Of a stretch of 64,000 nucleotides of DNA, positions 43,982-52,278 are shown in pieces (positions within the stretch are counted from its first letter, which is position 1; each line of letters begins with the position of its first letter). Under the pieces are notes generated by a model. The model was given only the letters and a program-made list of their open reading frames with translations, had not been told where the DNA came from and did not search any database. The DNA comes from Nocardia goodfellowii (GTDB lineage Bacteria > Actinomycetota > Actinomycetes > Mycobacteriales > Mycobacteriaceae): the NCBI RefSeq assembly GCF_017875645.1, contig NZ_JAGGMR010000001.1, positions 6,200,001 through 6,264,000 of the forward strand, read 5' to 3'. The translations under genes were made by a program, and so were the position numbers.

Positions 43982-44924
43982 CCGGAATCCGCTCCAGGAC
44001 ACCACCCGCGAAAACGTCGTAGAGCGGCAACGTTTCCAGATGCACGTAGCCGATGTGACAGTCGCACACGGCAAGTGGGCAGGGTCTGGAACCCAGGGCC
44101 GCCCGGTAGCTGCCGTCGTAGAGGTTGCCGAGCTCGGTGCGGACGAAGTGGCATCGGCGTACGGTGCCTTCACCGTCCACGGAGATCACCGATTCGCCGG
44201 TGCGGCAGGGCATTCCAGCCGACCGGTGCGGGTGCAGGCTGTAGTCGAACAGCGGGTCGATCTCGCTCCACGCGGCGGCCTCGGCGTCGGAGAGCTGGTG
44301 TCCCTCCGGCGCGTTCACCCAGAGGTAGACGTGCTCGGGCAGGTCGGCGCGCAGTCTGCGGGCGGCCGCCAGATGGTCCGGAAATCCCACCACCCCGACG
44401 CTGAACCGAATCCCCTTGTGCACCAGGTCCGCACACTTGGCGGTGAACCTTTCATATGGGGTCTGGCCGGGATGGTAGGTGCACCACAGCGCGAGCGTGT
44501 CCGGGTCGGCGTCGGCCAGCCAGTCGGTGCGGCAACTCAGATTGGTCTGGATCGCGACTCGCCGTACCCGCGGCAGATGCGACAGCTCGACCAGTGCGCG
44601 GCGATACCAGGATCGGACCAGTCCCTCGCCCCACGGGGTGAACAGGATCGACAGGCGGTCCTCGCTCTCGGTCACCCAGTGCGAGAACCGCTCCAGTGCC
44701 GCGCGGTCGGCTCGCAACTGCTCGCGGCTGTCCCGGCGTTTGGCGAAGGGGCAGTACGGGCAGTCGTAGTCACACGAAGCCAGGGGGCCGCGATACAGAA
44801 TCGTCAAATCGATCGGCTCGCTGGTCTTTTCCAGCTGCCACCGAGGGACGGGCACGGGCAAATTCTCGAGTGGCGATCCCAACGCTGTCTGGCCGCGCTG
44901 GCGGCACGATTCGGTGCGGCTCAT
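43917..44924 (-). CDS. STM4011-family radical SAM protein
   Basis: A 335-residue radical SAM enzyme with the 4Fe-4S motif CDYDCPYC at C51, C55 and C58. More cysteines towards the C-terminus (AGMPCRTGES, TVRRCHF, RPCPLAVCDCHIGY) could hold an auxiliary cluster, as in SPASM-type peptide modifiers. The family is named after Salmonella STM4011 and has no known reaction. It overlaps the STM4012-type gene by 4 nt and is the last gene of a five-gene coupled operon. The reading frame continues 65 bp into the end of galM on the opposite strand, an unusual overlap. Confidence 0.88.
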   Translation of the reverse strand: MSRTESCRQRGQTALGSPLENLPVPVPRWQLEKTSEPIDLTILYRGPLASCDYDCPYCPFAKRRDSREQLRADRAALERFSHWVTESEDRLSILFTPWGEGLVRSWYRRALVELSHLPRVRRVAIQTNLSCRTDWLADADPDTLALWCTYHPGQTPYERFTAKCADLVHKGIRFSVGVVGFPDHLAAARRLRADLPEHVYLWVNAPEGHQLSDAEAAAWSEIDPLFDYSLHPHRSAGMPCRTGESVISVDGEGTVRRCHFVRTELGNLYDGSYRAALGSRPCPLAVCDCHIGYVHLETLPLYDVFAGGVLERIPASGRRRAELPIGLSPMRRGPA

Positions 44925-46252
44925 TTCACCTCGTAGGCGGCCATCGCGGCACGCACGGCGGGCGAGAAGAGCCGGGGCCCGAGCGCATCGGAGTAGGCCA
45001 AGCCCTCCGGGGTCAGTCGCAGCAACGCCGGTTCCGCGTCTGGGTCGAGCCAGCCCAGTGCCGCGAACTCGTCGAGTTCCGTAGCGAAGTGCGCACTCGG
45101 GTGCGCCCCGAACCGTGCTCGGTAGTCACCGACGTCCATCCCCTCGGCTTGTAGCAGCGATTGCAACAGGTGACGCCGCCGAGCCTCGTCCTCGTCGATT
45201 CGACGGCCGACTTCGGCGCGCCCGAAATCCGTTGTCCCGGTGTAGCAGTCAATGATGCCGCGCACTTCCCGGGGCGCCACCGCGTAGTCGAACGAATAGT
45301 GCAGTCCCGCGGTATAGGAGCGGGCCCCGCTGCCCAGACCGATCATGCCGTCGGTTTGGCAGGCGTAATCGCCGGACCCGGCGCTCGGCGCGTCGAGCCG
45401 CCGGAACATGCGCATCGAGGCCTGCTCATAGCCGTGGCCGAGCAGCAGGTCCCGACCGGCGCGGTAGAGCCGCAACCGCTGCTCGTCCCACTCCTCGTCA
45501 GCGGCGCCGGCGAGTTTGCCGAGACCCGTCAGCGGCCGCACATACAGCGGGTACAGATAGAGTTCCTCGGGCTGCCAGGCCAGTGCCGCCCGGAGCGAAC
45601 TACGCCAGGTGTCTTCGGTCTGGCCCTCGATGCCGTAGATCAGGTCGATATTGAGTACCGGGATGCGCGCCGACCGGATGCGTTGCAGTGCGGCCTCCAC
45701 CTCGCCACGACGCTGTGGCCGCACAGCCGCCTTGGCTTCGCTGTCCACGAAACTCTGCACGCCGATGCTGATCCGGGTCGTGCCGCGCTCGGCCAGCACC
45801 GCGAGCCGGTCGGCCGTAGCGGTGGTGGGCGAGGTTTCCACCGACAAGGGGACCGCGCGCAGATCCACACCCATTCGGTGTTCGGCGATATCGCAGAGCC
45901 GGGTCAGTTCGCCGGCGGTGAGGTAGGTGGGTGTGCCGCCGCCGAACGCGGCGGCCGCGAAACGAACCGGCCGATCGCCGAGCGCCGCGCGGACCGCGAT
46001 CGCCTGCCGCTCGAGCGCGTCGAGGTAGCGCAGGGTCAGGTCGTCCGGGGCGCCGATCCGGGTGAACAGATTGCAGAAGCCGCAACGGTATTCGCAGAAC
46101 GGGATGTGCGCGTAGAGCGAGAGCGCGTCCGTCGGTTCCCGCGCCCAGAGGTCACTGAGCAGCGGCTGGTCGGCGAGCGGGCGGTAAGCCGTCTTGTGCG
46201 GGTAGCCGTAGACGTAGCTCTGGTACGGACGGGGCCGGGTCATCGTGGTCAT
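44921..46252 (-). CDS. STM4012-family radical SAM protein (HemN-like)
   Basis: A 443-residue radical SAM protein of the coproporphyrinogen-dehydrogenase-like group. The cluster motif is PFCEYRCGFCNLF with C53, C57 and C60, followed by AAFGGGTPTYL and VETSPTTATADRL, SIGVQSF and NIDLIYGIEGQT as in HemN/HemW. A C-terminal winged-helix-like domain (HLLQSLLQAEGMDV... LRLTPEGLAYSD) is present. HemN relatives do radical chemistry on haem precursors or methyl transfer; here the partner genes suggest a dedicated, undescribed pathway. Start MTTMTRPRPY, overlapping the STM4013 stop. Confidence 0.9.
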   Translation of the reverse strand: MTTMTRPRPYQSYVYGYPHKTAYRPLADQPLLSDLWAREPTDALSLYAHIPFCEYRCGFCNLFTRIGAPDDLTLRYLDALERQAIAVRAALGDRPVRFAAAAFGGGTPTYLTAGELTRLCDIAEHRMGVDLRAVPLSVETSPTTATADRLAVLAERGTTRISIGVQSFVDSEAKAAVRPQRRGEVEAALQRIRSARIPVLNIDLIYGIEGQTEDTWRSSLRAALAWQPEELYLYPLYVRPLTGLGKLAGAADEEWDEQRLRLYRAGRDLLLGHGYEQASMRMFRRLDAPSAGSGDYACQTDGMIGLGSGARSYTAGLHYSFDYAVAPREVRGIIDCYTGTTDFGRAEVGRRIDEDEARRRHLLQSLLQAEGMDVGDYRARFGAHPSAHFATELDEFAALGWLDPDAEPALLRLTPEGLAYSDALGPRLFSPAVRAAMAAYEVK

Positions 46253-47070
46253 GCGTGCGCCTCTAAGAAGAACTGAGCGTAGGGAACGGTCCACACCGAT
46301 TCGTGGCCGAGGCGGTGGCCGGTGAACCCGTCCTCGCCGTAGGCGGTGCCGTGATCGGAGCACACGATGGCGAAGCAGCGCCGGCGACTGCTCGCGGCGG
46401 CGAACAATCGGCCGATCTCGCGATCGACGTATGCCAAAGCGGCGGCGTGGGTTTCGCGCGTATCGCCGGCTTCCCGCGTCGCACCGGGCAGGTAGAACCA
46501 GTTCGGTTGATGCAGCGCGGAGACGTTGACGAAGAGGAAAAGTTTGCGTTCAGGTGGCAAAGCCGCGATGACCTTCTCCGCGCAGTTCACCTGTGCCGCA
46601 AAGGAATCCGGGACGGCGACGGAGAACTCCGGCTCCCAGTGACTTTCCTGGAACAAGCCCGGCAGGGCCGAACCCAGCGCCCCGCGCTTGTTGAAGAACC
46701 CGACACCGCCGATACACACCGTGCGATACCCCTCGGCGGCCAGCGCGGACACCAGATCCGGGGTGTCGAAGACGAATGTGCGGGCCGCTGTGGTCTCACT
46801 GCCTTCGAACCTGGCCGCGAACAATCGCGGATGCGGACCCGGTTCGGCGGGTGTCGGCAGGAAACCCGCGAACATCGCCTGGTGTGAGGCGTAGGTGAAA
46901 CTGCCTGGCGCGTGGCGTTTCTCCCACCGGCCCGCCGGGAGATGGCGGGCCAGATTCGGTAGCCGGCCCGCGGCAACGAGTTCGGCGGCCACGTCGAAAC
47001 GCAAGGTGTCGAGGGTGACGAGCAGCAGGTCGTCGTGCCCGACCACCTCGTTCATATCGGGATCAGGCAT
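46249..47070 (-). CDS. STM4013-family alkaline-phosphatase-superfamily hydrolase
   Basis: A 273-residue protein with metal-site motifs of the sulfatase/alkaline phosphatase fold: LLLVTLDTLRFDVA near the N-terminus and IVCSDHGTAYGEDGFTGHRLGH near the C-terminus. GFFNKRGALGS and FLFVNVSALHQPN lie between. The first Thr/Ser of TLDT is the likely nucleophile. It may hydrolyse a phosphate or sulfate ester or transfer a phospho group. AAGGAG precedes MPDPDMNEVV. It overlaps the STM4014-type gene by 8 nt and the STM4012-type gene by 4. Confidence 0.87.
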   Translation of the reverse strand: MPDPDMNEVVGHDDLLLVTLDTLRFDVAAELVAAGRLPNLARHLPAGRWEKRHAPGSFTYASHQAMFAGFLPTPAEPGPHPRLFAARFEGSETTAARTFVFDTPDLVSALAAEGYRTVCIGGVGFFNKRGALGSALPGLFQESHWEPEFSVAVPDSFAAQVNCAEKVIAALPPERKLFLFVNVSALHQPNWFYLPGATREAGDTRETHAAALAYVDREIGRLFAAASSRRRCFAIVCSDHGTAYGEDGFTGHRLGHESVWTVPYAQFFLEAHA

Positions 47071-48160
47071 CGACTTCGCTCCTTGTGCGGCGCAGGATCG
47101 CGGCGACCTGCGCGTCGTAGGCATCGCCGGATTCGGCTCCGCTGCCCGGGAATCCGAGCAGACCGGGCAGCAGATCACCGAACGCGTTGACCTCGCCGAC
47201 GGCGAAGCGCCGCCAGCCGGGCGCGGGCAGCAGGTCCACACCCACCCGGGAGAAACCCGGGAAACAGGCCGCCGCGCGCTCGCAGATCGCGAGCGCCTCC
47301 GGCCAGTTGCCGCCGATGGCCGCGCGGGCTACGGCCAGATCGCCACGTGCGCCGCCGAGATGCAGGTTCGTCATCGGCCATCGGCTCGTGCGGACCACGG
47401 CATGGGTAGCGCGGCCGTCCACCACGACGACGCGCAGGTCGGCGGTGCGGCCGTGCAGCGCGGCCTTGGGCAGCCAGCGTTCGATGTGCAGGCCGTCCGG
47501 GGCCAGCGCGTCGACGATCGCACCGACCTCCGCCTCGCTGCTGTAGGTGGCGACGCGCAGCGAATTGAACAGCCCGCCGCGCGGATCGCGCCGGACCGAG
47601 GTGGTCGCGCGGATCCGTCCGCCGCTCGCCGTCGCGATGGCCAGCACACCCGAAGCCGAGGAGCCGTGCGCGAGTTTGACGAACACGCGCGCCAAACCGG
47701 CGTCGGCCATCAGGGTGCGCACGTCCACCCAGCCCCGGACTCGCGGCGCATCCCTGCCCGAGGTCGGTGCGGCGGGCACGGGGACATCCGCGTCCGACAG
47801 CACACCGTGACATAGCCGCTTGTCGAAGAGCACCGCGAGATCTTCCGGGTCATCAAGCAGCCGGACCCCCGCGGGCAGCCCGCGCGCGGCCGCGAGGAAG
47901 CGTTGATACCAGAGCGCCGAACCCTCCACCCGCGTCGGATCCTCGGCATCCCGCAGGATCCGCTCGACCCGCGGATCCTCGCCCGGTGAATCGAGCCGTA
48001 CCAGCTCACCACGGTGGAACTCGGCACGCCCTTCGAGCACGTCGAGCCACGACACCACCCGTGCCGCCGGAATCCCGGCCCGGCGCAAGGCATCCTGGAA
48101 CCCGGTGACGCGCCGATTCCCCGGAATCCCGACGATGGTGAGCGCGGGACCGGTGCTCAC
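47063..48160 (-). CDS. STM4014-family ATP-grasp-like protein
   Basis: A 365-residue protein beginning VSTGPALTIVGIPGNRRVTGFQDAL at a GTG that overlaps the STM4015 stop (GTGA). The layout is ATP-grasp-like: LLDDPEDLAVLFDKRLCHGVL, a lysine/Gly loop FVKLAHGSSASGVLAIA, and a late metal-binding region FSRVGVDLLPAPGWRRFAVGEVNAFGDLLPG. ATP-grasp enzymes make peptide-like bonds through acyl phosphates. In this cassette it could ligate an amino acid or peptide acted on by the radical SAM enzymes; that is inference. Confidence 0.87.
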   Translation of the reverse strand: MSTGPALTIVGIPGNRRVTGFQDALRRAGIPAARVVSWLDVLEGRAEFHRGELVRLDSPGEDPRVERILRDAEDPTRVEGSALWYQRFLAAARGLPAGVRLLDDPEDLAVLFDKRLCHGVLSDADVPVPAAPTSGRDAPRVRGWVDVRTLMADAGLARVFVKLAHGSSASGVLAIATASGGRIRATTSVRRDPRGGLFNSLRVATYSSEAEVGAIVDALAPDGLHIERWLPKAALHGRTADLRVVVVDGRATHAVVRTSRWPMTNLHLGGARGDLAVARAAIGGNWPEALAICERAAACFPGFSRVGVDLLPAPGWRRFAVGEVNAFGDLLPGLLGFPGSGAESGDAYDAQVAAILRRTRSEVDA

Positions 48161-49104
48161 TCCCCGACCGCGACATAGCGCCACTCCCGATCGTCATCGA
48201 CCTCGGCTTCCTCCTCCTCGGAGAGGATCACCGACACCCCGAACGGTTCCAGCGCCGCGGTCAGTCGCTTGCTCAGCGCCGAGCTGATGAAATGGTGATG
48301 CAGATCGAGGGTCTGCAGATGGGTGAGCGGCTGGCCCTCGAGCAGCGCCGCGGCGCCCTCGTCACCGAGTGTGCCCATAGACAAATCCAGGGTGGTCAGG
48401 CGCGCCACCACCGGTGCCGAGGCAATCGCCAGGGCGATCTGATCCTGAATCTCGCTGTTGCGCAAGCCGAGATGCTTCAGCGCCGGGAAGCGGGTACCGG
48501 ACAGGATCGGTTCCAGATCACTGATCTCCACGGTGGCGCCGTACTCGGAGGTGCCGAGCCAGAGATCCAGACGCTCCAGCGCCGGCAGGTCGCTCGCGGC
48601 GACGGCCCGGACCAGTTCCACGTCCAGGCCGCCGGTCTGCACCGACAGCGAGCGCAACGCGGCGTGTTCGATCGGCCGCAGTCGCATGTTCTCGCCACCG
48701 CGGAAACCGAACTCCCGCAATGTCGGGAAGGCTTCGAGCAATGGGGTGACGTCGGACTGGTGAATCCAGGAGCACTCGTTCTCGTCGTAGGTGATATCGC
48801 CGACGAACAGCGCGCGCAGGGCGGGCAGCCGATCCTTGGCCGCGACGAGCGCGGAGACCACCGGCTCGGAATCCTCGTCACCCTCGCCCCAGACGCCGAC
48901 GACGATGGCGCGCACCGCGGTGCTGTCGACCGTCTCCAGGAAGCGGGTGAACGCGTCCGCCCACGTCTCCTTGCTGTCCCACGGTTCGATGGCGACGCGC
49001 CACGCCACGCCGTCCGCCTCGGGCAACGCCTGCGTTGTGGCGCTATCGGGGAATTCGACCACGGGTAGCCCGTGGAAACTCTCCATGTGGTCGGAAATGG
49101 CCAT
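48157..49104 (-). CDS. STM4015-family leucine-rich-repeat protein
   Basis: A 315-residue protein with a repeated leucine-rich pattern from about residue 120 (LREFGFRGGENMRLRPIEHAALRSLSVQTGGLD, LPALERLDLWLG, FPALKHLGLRNSEIQ, LTTLDLSMGTLGDEGAAALL, LQTLDLHHHFISSALSKRL). An acidic C-terminus (SEEEEAEVDDDREW) follows. LRR arcs bind proteins, so this could be the recognition subunit of the STM4011-4015 set. The start MAISDHMESF has GGGGAG about 9 nt upstream and is the first gene of the operon. It is divergent from the 108-residue/DUF6745 pair, whose partners are often LRR proteins as well. Confidence 0.87.
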   Translation of the reverse strand: MAISDHMESFHGLPVVEFPDSATTQALPEADGVAWRVAIEPWDSKETWADAFTRFLETVDSTAVRAIVVGVWGEGDEDSEPVVSALVAAKDRLPALRALFVGDITYDENECSWIHQSDVTPLLEAFPTLREFGFRGGENMRLRPIEHAALRSLSVQTGGLDVELVRAVAASDLPALERLDLWLGTSEYGATVEISDLEPILSGTRFPALKHLGLRNSEIQDQIALAIASAPVVARLTTLDLSMGTLGDEGAAALLEGQPLTHLQTLDLHHHFISSALSKRLTAALEPFGVSVILSEEEEAEVDDDREWRYVAVGE

Positions 49105-49258
49105 GCTGCGGGCTCCCCAAGAGTGTGCGATCCGATGTGCCAGCAAGTTCTACCAGGAGCGCCCGACAGCCGCGCGGGCCACCGTGAATTGTCGTACCCC
49201 ACCGCTACTTTCACAGGTGGGAGCGGCGCACGAGGTGCCGGTTCGGAGGGAGAGAGCC

Positions 49259-49585
49259 ATGTTCCGACAGGGTGATGTGCTGATCATGCCGATCACGGAG
49301 GAGGCCGTGCCGGAGCGCTTCCGGGAGGCCGCGGGCGAACCACGCGATGGGCGCGGCCGCATGGTGCTGGCACTGGGCGAGGTCACCGGCCACGCGCACG
49401 CCTTGCACGCGCCCGGCCGGCTGATCCGGACCGCCGGGCCGACTGCGCCGAAGCTGTTGCATCTGCCCGAGGGCGGTCGGCTGGTGCACGAGGAACATGC
49501 GCCGATCCCGCTGCCGAAAGGCTGGTACCGGGTCATCCGCCAGCGCGAGTACGTGCCCGGTTCGGTGCGCATCATCGCCGACTGA
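49259..49585 (+). CDS. Small 108-residue conserved protein (GDVLI...GHAHA type)
   Basis: Begins MFRQGDVLIMPITEEAVPERF with GGAGGGAGAG upstream. A core GRMVLALGEVTGHAHALH and a C-terminal VHEEHAPIPLPKGWYRVIRQREYVPG are visible. The regular His pattern (GHAHALH, HEEHA) could bind metal in a small beta-barrel fold. No function is known to me. It is followed 33 bp later by a DUF6745 gene and divergent from the LRR gene, so it may act with either. Confidence 0.7.
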   Translation: MFRQGDVLIMPITEEAVPERFREAAGEPRDGRGRMVLALGEVTGHAHALHAPGRLIRTAGPTAPKLLHLPEGGRLVHEEHAPIPLPKGWYRVIRQREYVPGSVRIIAD

Positions 49586-49618
49586 ACTACCCACACCTCA
49601 ATCACAGAGCGGATTTTC

Positions 49619-50656
49619 ATGCACACCCTCGAGAACTGGCGCACCGTCGCGACCGCTACCGGACGGGCCGATCGGCCCGCCGCCGAAGCCGGAGTGCGGC
49701 GCGCCTACACCGACGCCGGGCTGGCCGAGCCCGCCCGGATCATCTGGGCCGATTCGCCGGTGGCGGGCATCGCCGCGGTGCGGGCACTGGAAGCCCCGGG
49801 CCGCGCCGTGCGCGAGACCGTCCGCACGGTGCCCTGGGCCCTCGAACGCCAGCGGCTGTTCGCCGAGTTGGGCGCCGACGGATGGAATGAACTCTGGCAG
49901 GCGACCGGCGCGCAACTGTGGGATTCCACCCGCGCCCTGGCCGAGCGGATCCGCACCGGCGTGGTGGACGATCTGGTCGAATCGGCGGGGCCAGCGGCGG
50001 ATGAGCGGCTGAGCCCCGCCCGCGCCGCCGCCGAACGCGAGATTCGCGTACTCCTGCTCGATGCCGTACTCGGACAGCACGACGCGCCGTGGCTGGCCGC
50101 GTTCGGCGAGTCCGAGCGGTTGACCGGCTTGGCCGAGGTCGCACGCAACGCGGGCTGGTGGTGGCCGTTCGAGCACGCGGTCGTGCTGTGCGAACGCCCG
50201 CTGCACCTGGAGCGCGACGAGGCCGGCCGATTGCACTGCGGCGACGGGCCGGCCCTGATCTTCCCCGATGGTTTCGCGCTGTACTCCTGGGGTGGAATGC
50301 CCGTGCCCGCAACATTTCTCAGCGAATTGAGCGATCTGACCCCGGCCCGTATCCGCGCTGAGGACAATGCGGAATTGCGCCGCGTCATGCTCGAATTCTT
50401 CGGCTACGAACGGTATCTCGCGGAATCGAATGCTCAGCCCGTGCACCGGGACGAAACCGGAATCCTGTGGCGGATACCGCTGCCCGACGATGAGGATGTG
50501 GTCATGGTGGAGGTCGTCAACTCCACCGCGGAGCCGGACGGTACCTTCCACACCTACTGGCTGCGTGTCCCGCCCGGCACCCGGACCGCCAAGGAGGGCG
50601 TCGCCTGGACCTTCGAACTGGATGCGGCCGACTACCAGCCACTCCGGCAGACCTGA
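49619..50656 (+). CDS. DUF6745 protein
   Basis: A 345-residue protein. The second half carries the DUF6745-type motif HCGDGPALIFPDGFALYSWGGMPVPA, followed by AEDNAELRRVMLEFFGYERYL, a WRIPLPDDEDVVMVEVVNSTAEPDG beta region and YWLRVPPGTRTAKEGVAWTF. The N-terminal half is helical and Ala/Arg-rich. No catalytic motif is recognised. It follows the 108-residue gene in what looks like a two-gene operon, divergent from the LRR gene of the STM4011-4015 set. Confidence 0.75.
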   Translation: MHTLENWRTVATATGRADRPAAEAGVRRAYTDAGLAEPARIIWADSPVAGIAAVRALEAPGRAVRETVRTVPWALERQRLFAELGADGWNELWQATGAQLWDSTRALAERIRTGVVDDLVESAGPAADERLSPARAAAEREIRVLLLDAVLGQHDAPWLAAFGESERLTGLAEVARNAGWWWPFEHAVVLCERPLHLERDEAGRLHCGDGPALIFPDGFALYSWGGMPVPATFLSELSDLTPARIRAEDNAELRRVMLEFFGYERYLAESNAQPVHRDETGILWRIPLPDDEDVVMVEVVNSTAEPDGTFHTYWLRVPPGTRTAKEGVAWTFELDAADYQPLRQT

Positions 50657-50659
50657 GGA

Positions 50660-51271
50660 TCAGGCGAGGAAACTCTCGACGCTGCGGCGAATCCTGTCCA
50701 CCGCCGCCGGGTCACCGCACCGCATCGCGGTGTTCGCCGAACTCAGTACGGCGTCGATCTGGAAAGCGACCAGATCGGCGTCGAGCGCGCCGATCTCACC
50801 CGCGGCCGCCGCGTGCCGGAGTTCGTCCGCGAGCGCCGCGAGCCACTCCCCCTTCGCGGCGACGAGAGCGTCGCGGATCGGTCCCGGCACGCTGTCGAAC
50901 TCCGCCAGCGTGGCGGTCCAGAAACAGCCGCCCGCGAACAACGGCGTCGCGGAGTAGACGATCCATCGTTCGACAATCTCTCGAAGCCGCGGCAGCCCAT
51001 GGGGTTTCGGCCCGGCCGGTCGGATGACAGCATCGATGAACAGGCGGCGCGCCTGGTCGATGGTCGCCAGCTGCAATGCCTCTTTGGTACGGAACAGCGT
51101 CTGAATACCGGCTTTGCTGAGGCCGGTATCGGTCGCGAGCCGCCCGAAGCTCAAGCCGCCGAGACCTTCCAGCGAAGCGAGATCGACAGCCTGGCGGAGC
51201 ACCAGCTGCCGGGTTTTCGCACCACGCAGCAGCCGCTTGTCGGTGATCTGCGCATCCCCCGCACTCTGCAT
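50660..51271 (-). CDS. TetR-family regulator
   Basis: A 203-residue TetR protein: HTH LSFGRLATDTGLSKAGIQTLFRTKEAL, effector domain with FAGGCFWTATLAEFDSVPGPIRDA. It lies 16 bp downstream of the SGNH hydrolase gene on the same strand, so the two are co-transcribed. A palindrome upstream of the hydrolase gene is its likely autoregulatory site. It ends 3 bp after the DUF6745 stop. Confidence 0.87.
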   Translation of the reverse strand: MQSAGDAQITDKRLLRGAKTRQLVLRQAVDLASLEGLGGLSFGRLATDTGLSKAGIQTLFRTKEALQLATIDQARRLFIDAVIRPAGPKPHGLPRLREIVERWIVYSATPLFAGGCFWTATLAEFDSVPGPIRDALVAAKGEWLAALADELRHAAAAGEIGALDADLVAFQIDAVLSSANTAMRCGDPAAVDRIRRSVESFLA

Positions 51272-51287
51272 GCGGTCGATCGTACTC

Positions 51288-51971
51288 TCACCGCGGCCGC
51301 GCCGGACTGAGCCGATGCGCCAGCTGCTTCACGAACTCGGTGGTGATCACCGCCTGCCCCGAGGTCGAGAAGTGAATTCCATCGGCGCTGAGCAGATTCG
51401 GCCGGTTGTTGAGATCGTGATCCCAGAAGTCGGTGAGCACCGCGTCGAACTCCCCCGCCAAACGCCGGGTGATGTCGTTGAGCCGGCTGAGCCGGTCGGT
51501 CCAATCCGCGAAAACCGGCACCACATACGCCCGCCCCAGCGTGAAAACAGTCAGCTGCGCCCCCGTCCGCGCGGCGAGCTCATACATCCGCCGCAACTCC
51601 CGCTCGATCTCGCCGAAGTCCGGATCGCGCCGGACAATATCGTTCGCACCCGAATTCAGGTGCAGCAGATCAGGCCGAAACCCACGCATCCGATCGAACT
51701 GCTCGGCAATCACCTCGGGCGTCTTCGCACCGACCCGCGCGGTGTTCAGATACGCGAGATCCGGGCGCACGCTGCGCAGGATCCTTTCGAACCGATCACA
51801 CCACCCCAGCGGCAGGTAGCCCGGCGTGGGATCGCCGGTACCGGCCGAGAGGCTGTCACCCAGCACACCGAACCGCTGCCACGGCGCGTCGTAGAGCAGC
51901 GCCGCCGCATCGATGGGTGACAGGCAGAAGGGGTCCGTTTCCTCCGTCATCGGAGGCATCGTCGCAGTCAT
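51288..51971 (-). CDS. SGNH/GDSL hydrolase
   Basis: About 227 residues from MTATMPPMTEETDP. Block I is FGVLGDSLSAGTGD (nucleophile Ser), block III LNSGANDI and block V DGIHFSTSGQA (catalytic Asp-His). No signal peptide, so it is an intracellular esterase or lipase. First gene of an SGNH-TetR pair with an operator-like palindrome just upstream. The substrate is unknown. Confidence 0.88.
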   Translation of the reverse strand: MTATMPPMTEETDPFCLSPIDAAALLYDAPWQRFGVLGDSLSAGTGDPTPGYLPLGWCDRFERILRSVRPDLAYLNTARVGAKTPEVIAEQFDRMRGFRPDLLHLNSGANDIVRRDPDFGEIERELRRMYELAARTGAQLTVFTLGRAYVVPVFADWTDRLSRLNDITRRLAGEFDAVLTDFWDHDLNNRPNLLSADGIHFSTSGQAVITTEFVKQLAHRLSPARPR

Positions 51972-51980
51972 AATGTAAAC

Positions 51981-51996
51981 ATACGGTCGACCGCAT
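51981..51996. promoter_or_regulatory. Palindromic operator upstream of the SGNH-tetR pair
   Basis: ATACGGTCGACCGCAT pairs at 7 of 8 positions per arm around a perfect CGGTCGACCG core, 10-25 bp upstream of the hydrolase ATG. Similar dyads are typical of autoregulated TetR proteins. Confidence 0.55.
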
Positions 51997-52040
51997 ACTG
52001 TTTGCAAGGTTCGTTATCCGGACGAGCGGCCCCGGACCAG

Positions 52041-52278
52041 GCGGGCGAACCACCCACGGCTCGCACACAACATCGGGCACCTTCCGTTATTCGCGCCGTG
52101 CGAAATTCGGCTACAACCGCACGCAGCGCCGAACCCACCCCACCACGCCTAAAACCCCCACGCCACCGGACACACCTGGTCCCTGGTCAACTCCCGGCTT
52201 CACTTCGCCGGGATGGCAATTCGGCCACCGCCGCATGCAACGCCGAGCGCACCGCGACCACTGCGGGCGAACCACCCA
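52041..52278. repeat. Imperfect repeats of the LysR gene 3' end
   Basis: A 35-bp segment at 52104-52138 matches 52218-52252 inside the LysR gene at 28 of 35 positions, and 16 bp (GCGGGCGAACCACCCA) at 52041-52056 recur exactly at 52263-52278. On the minus strand the outer copies read like the LysR tail (SALRAVVAEF, GGSPA). They look like remnants of a duplicated or replaced gene end, with the two blocks in swapped order. Confidence 0.5.

Noticed and set aside
50656..50660. Possible fusion of DUF6745 and TetR genes
   Set aside because: They are on opposite strands and simply converge with a 3-bp gap.
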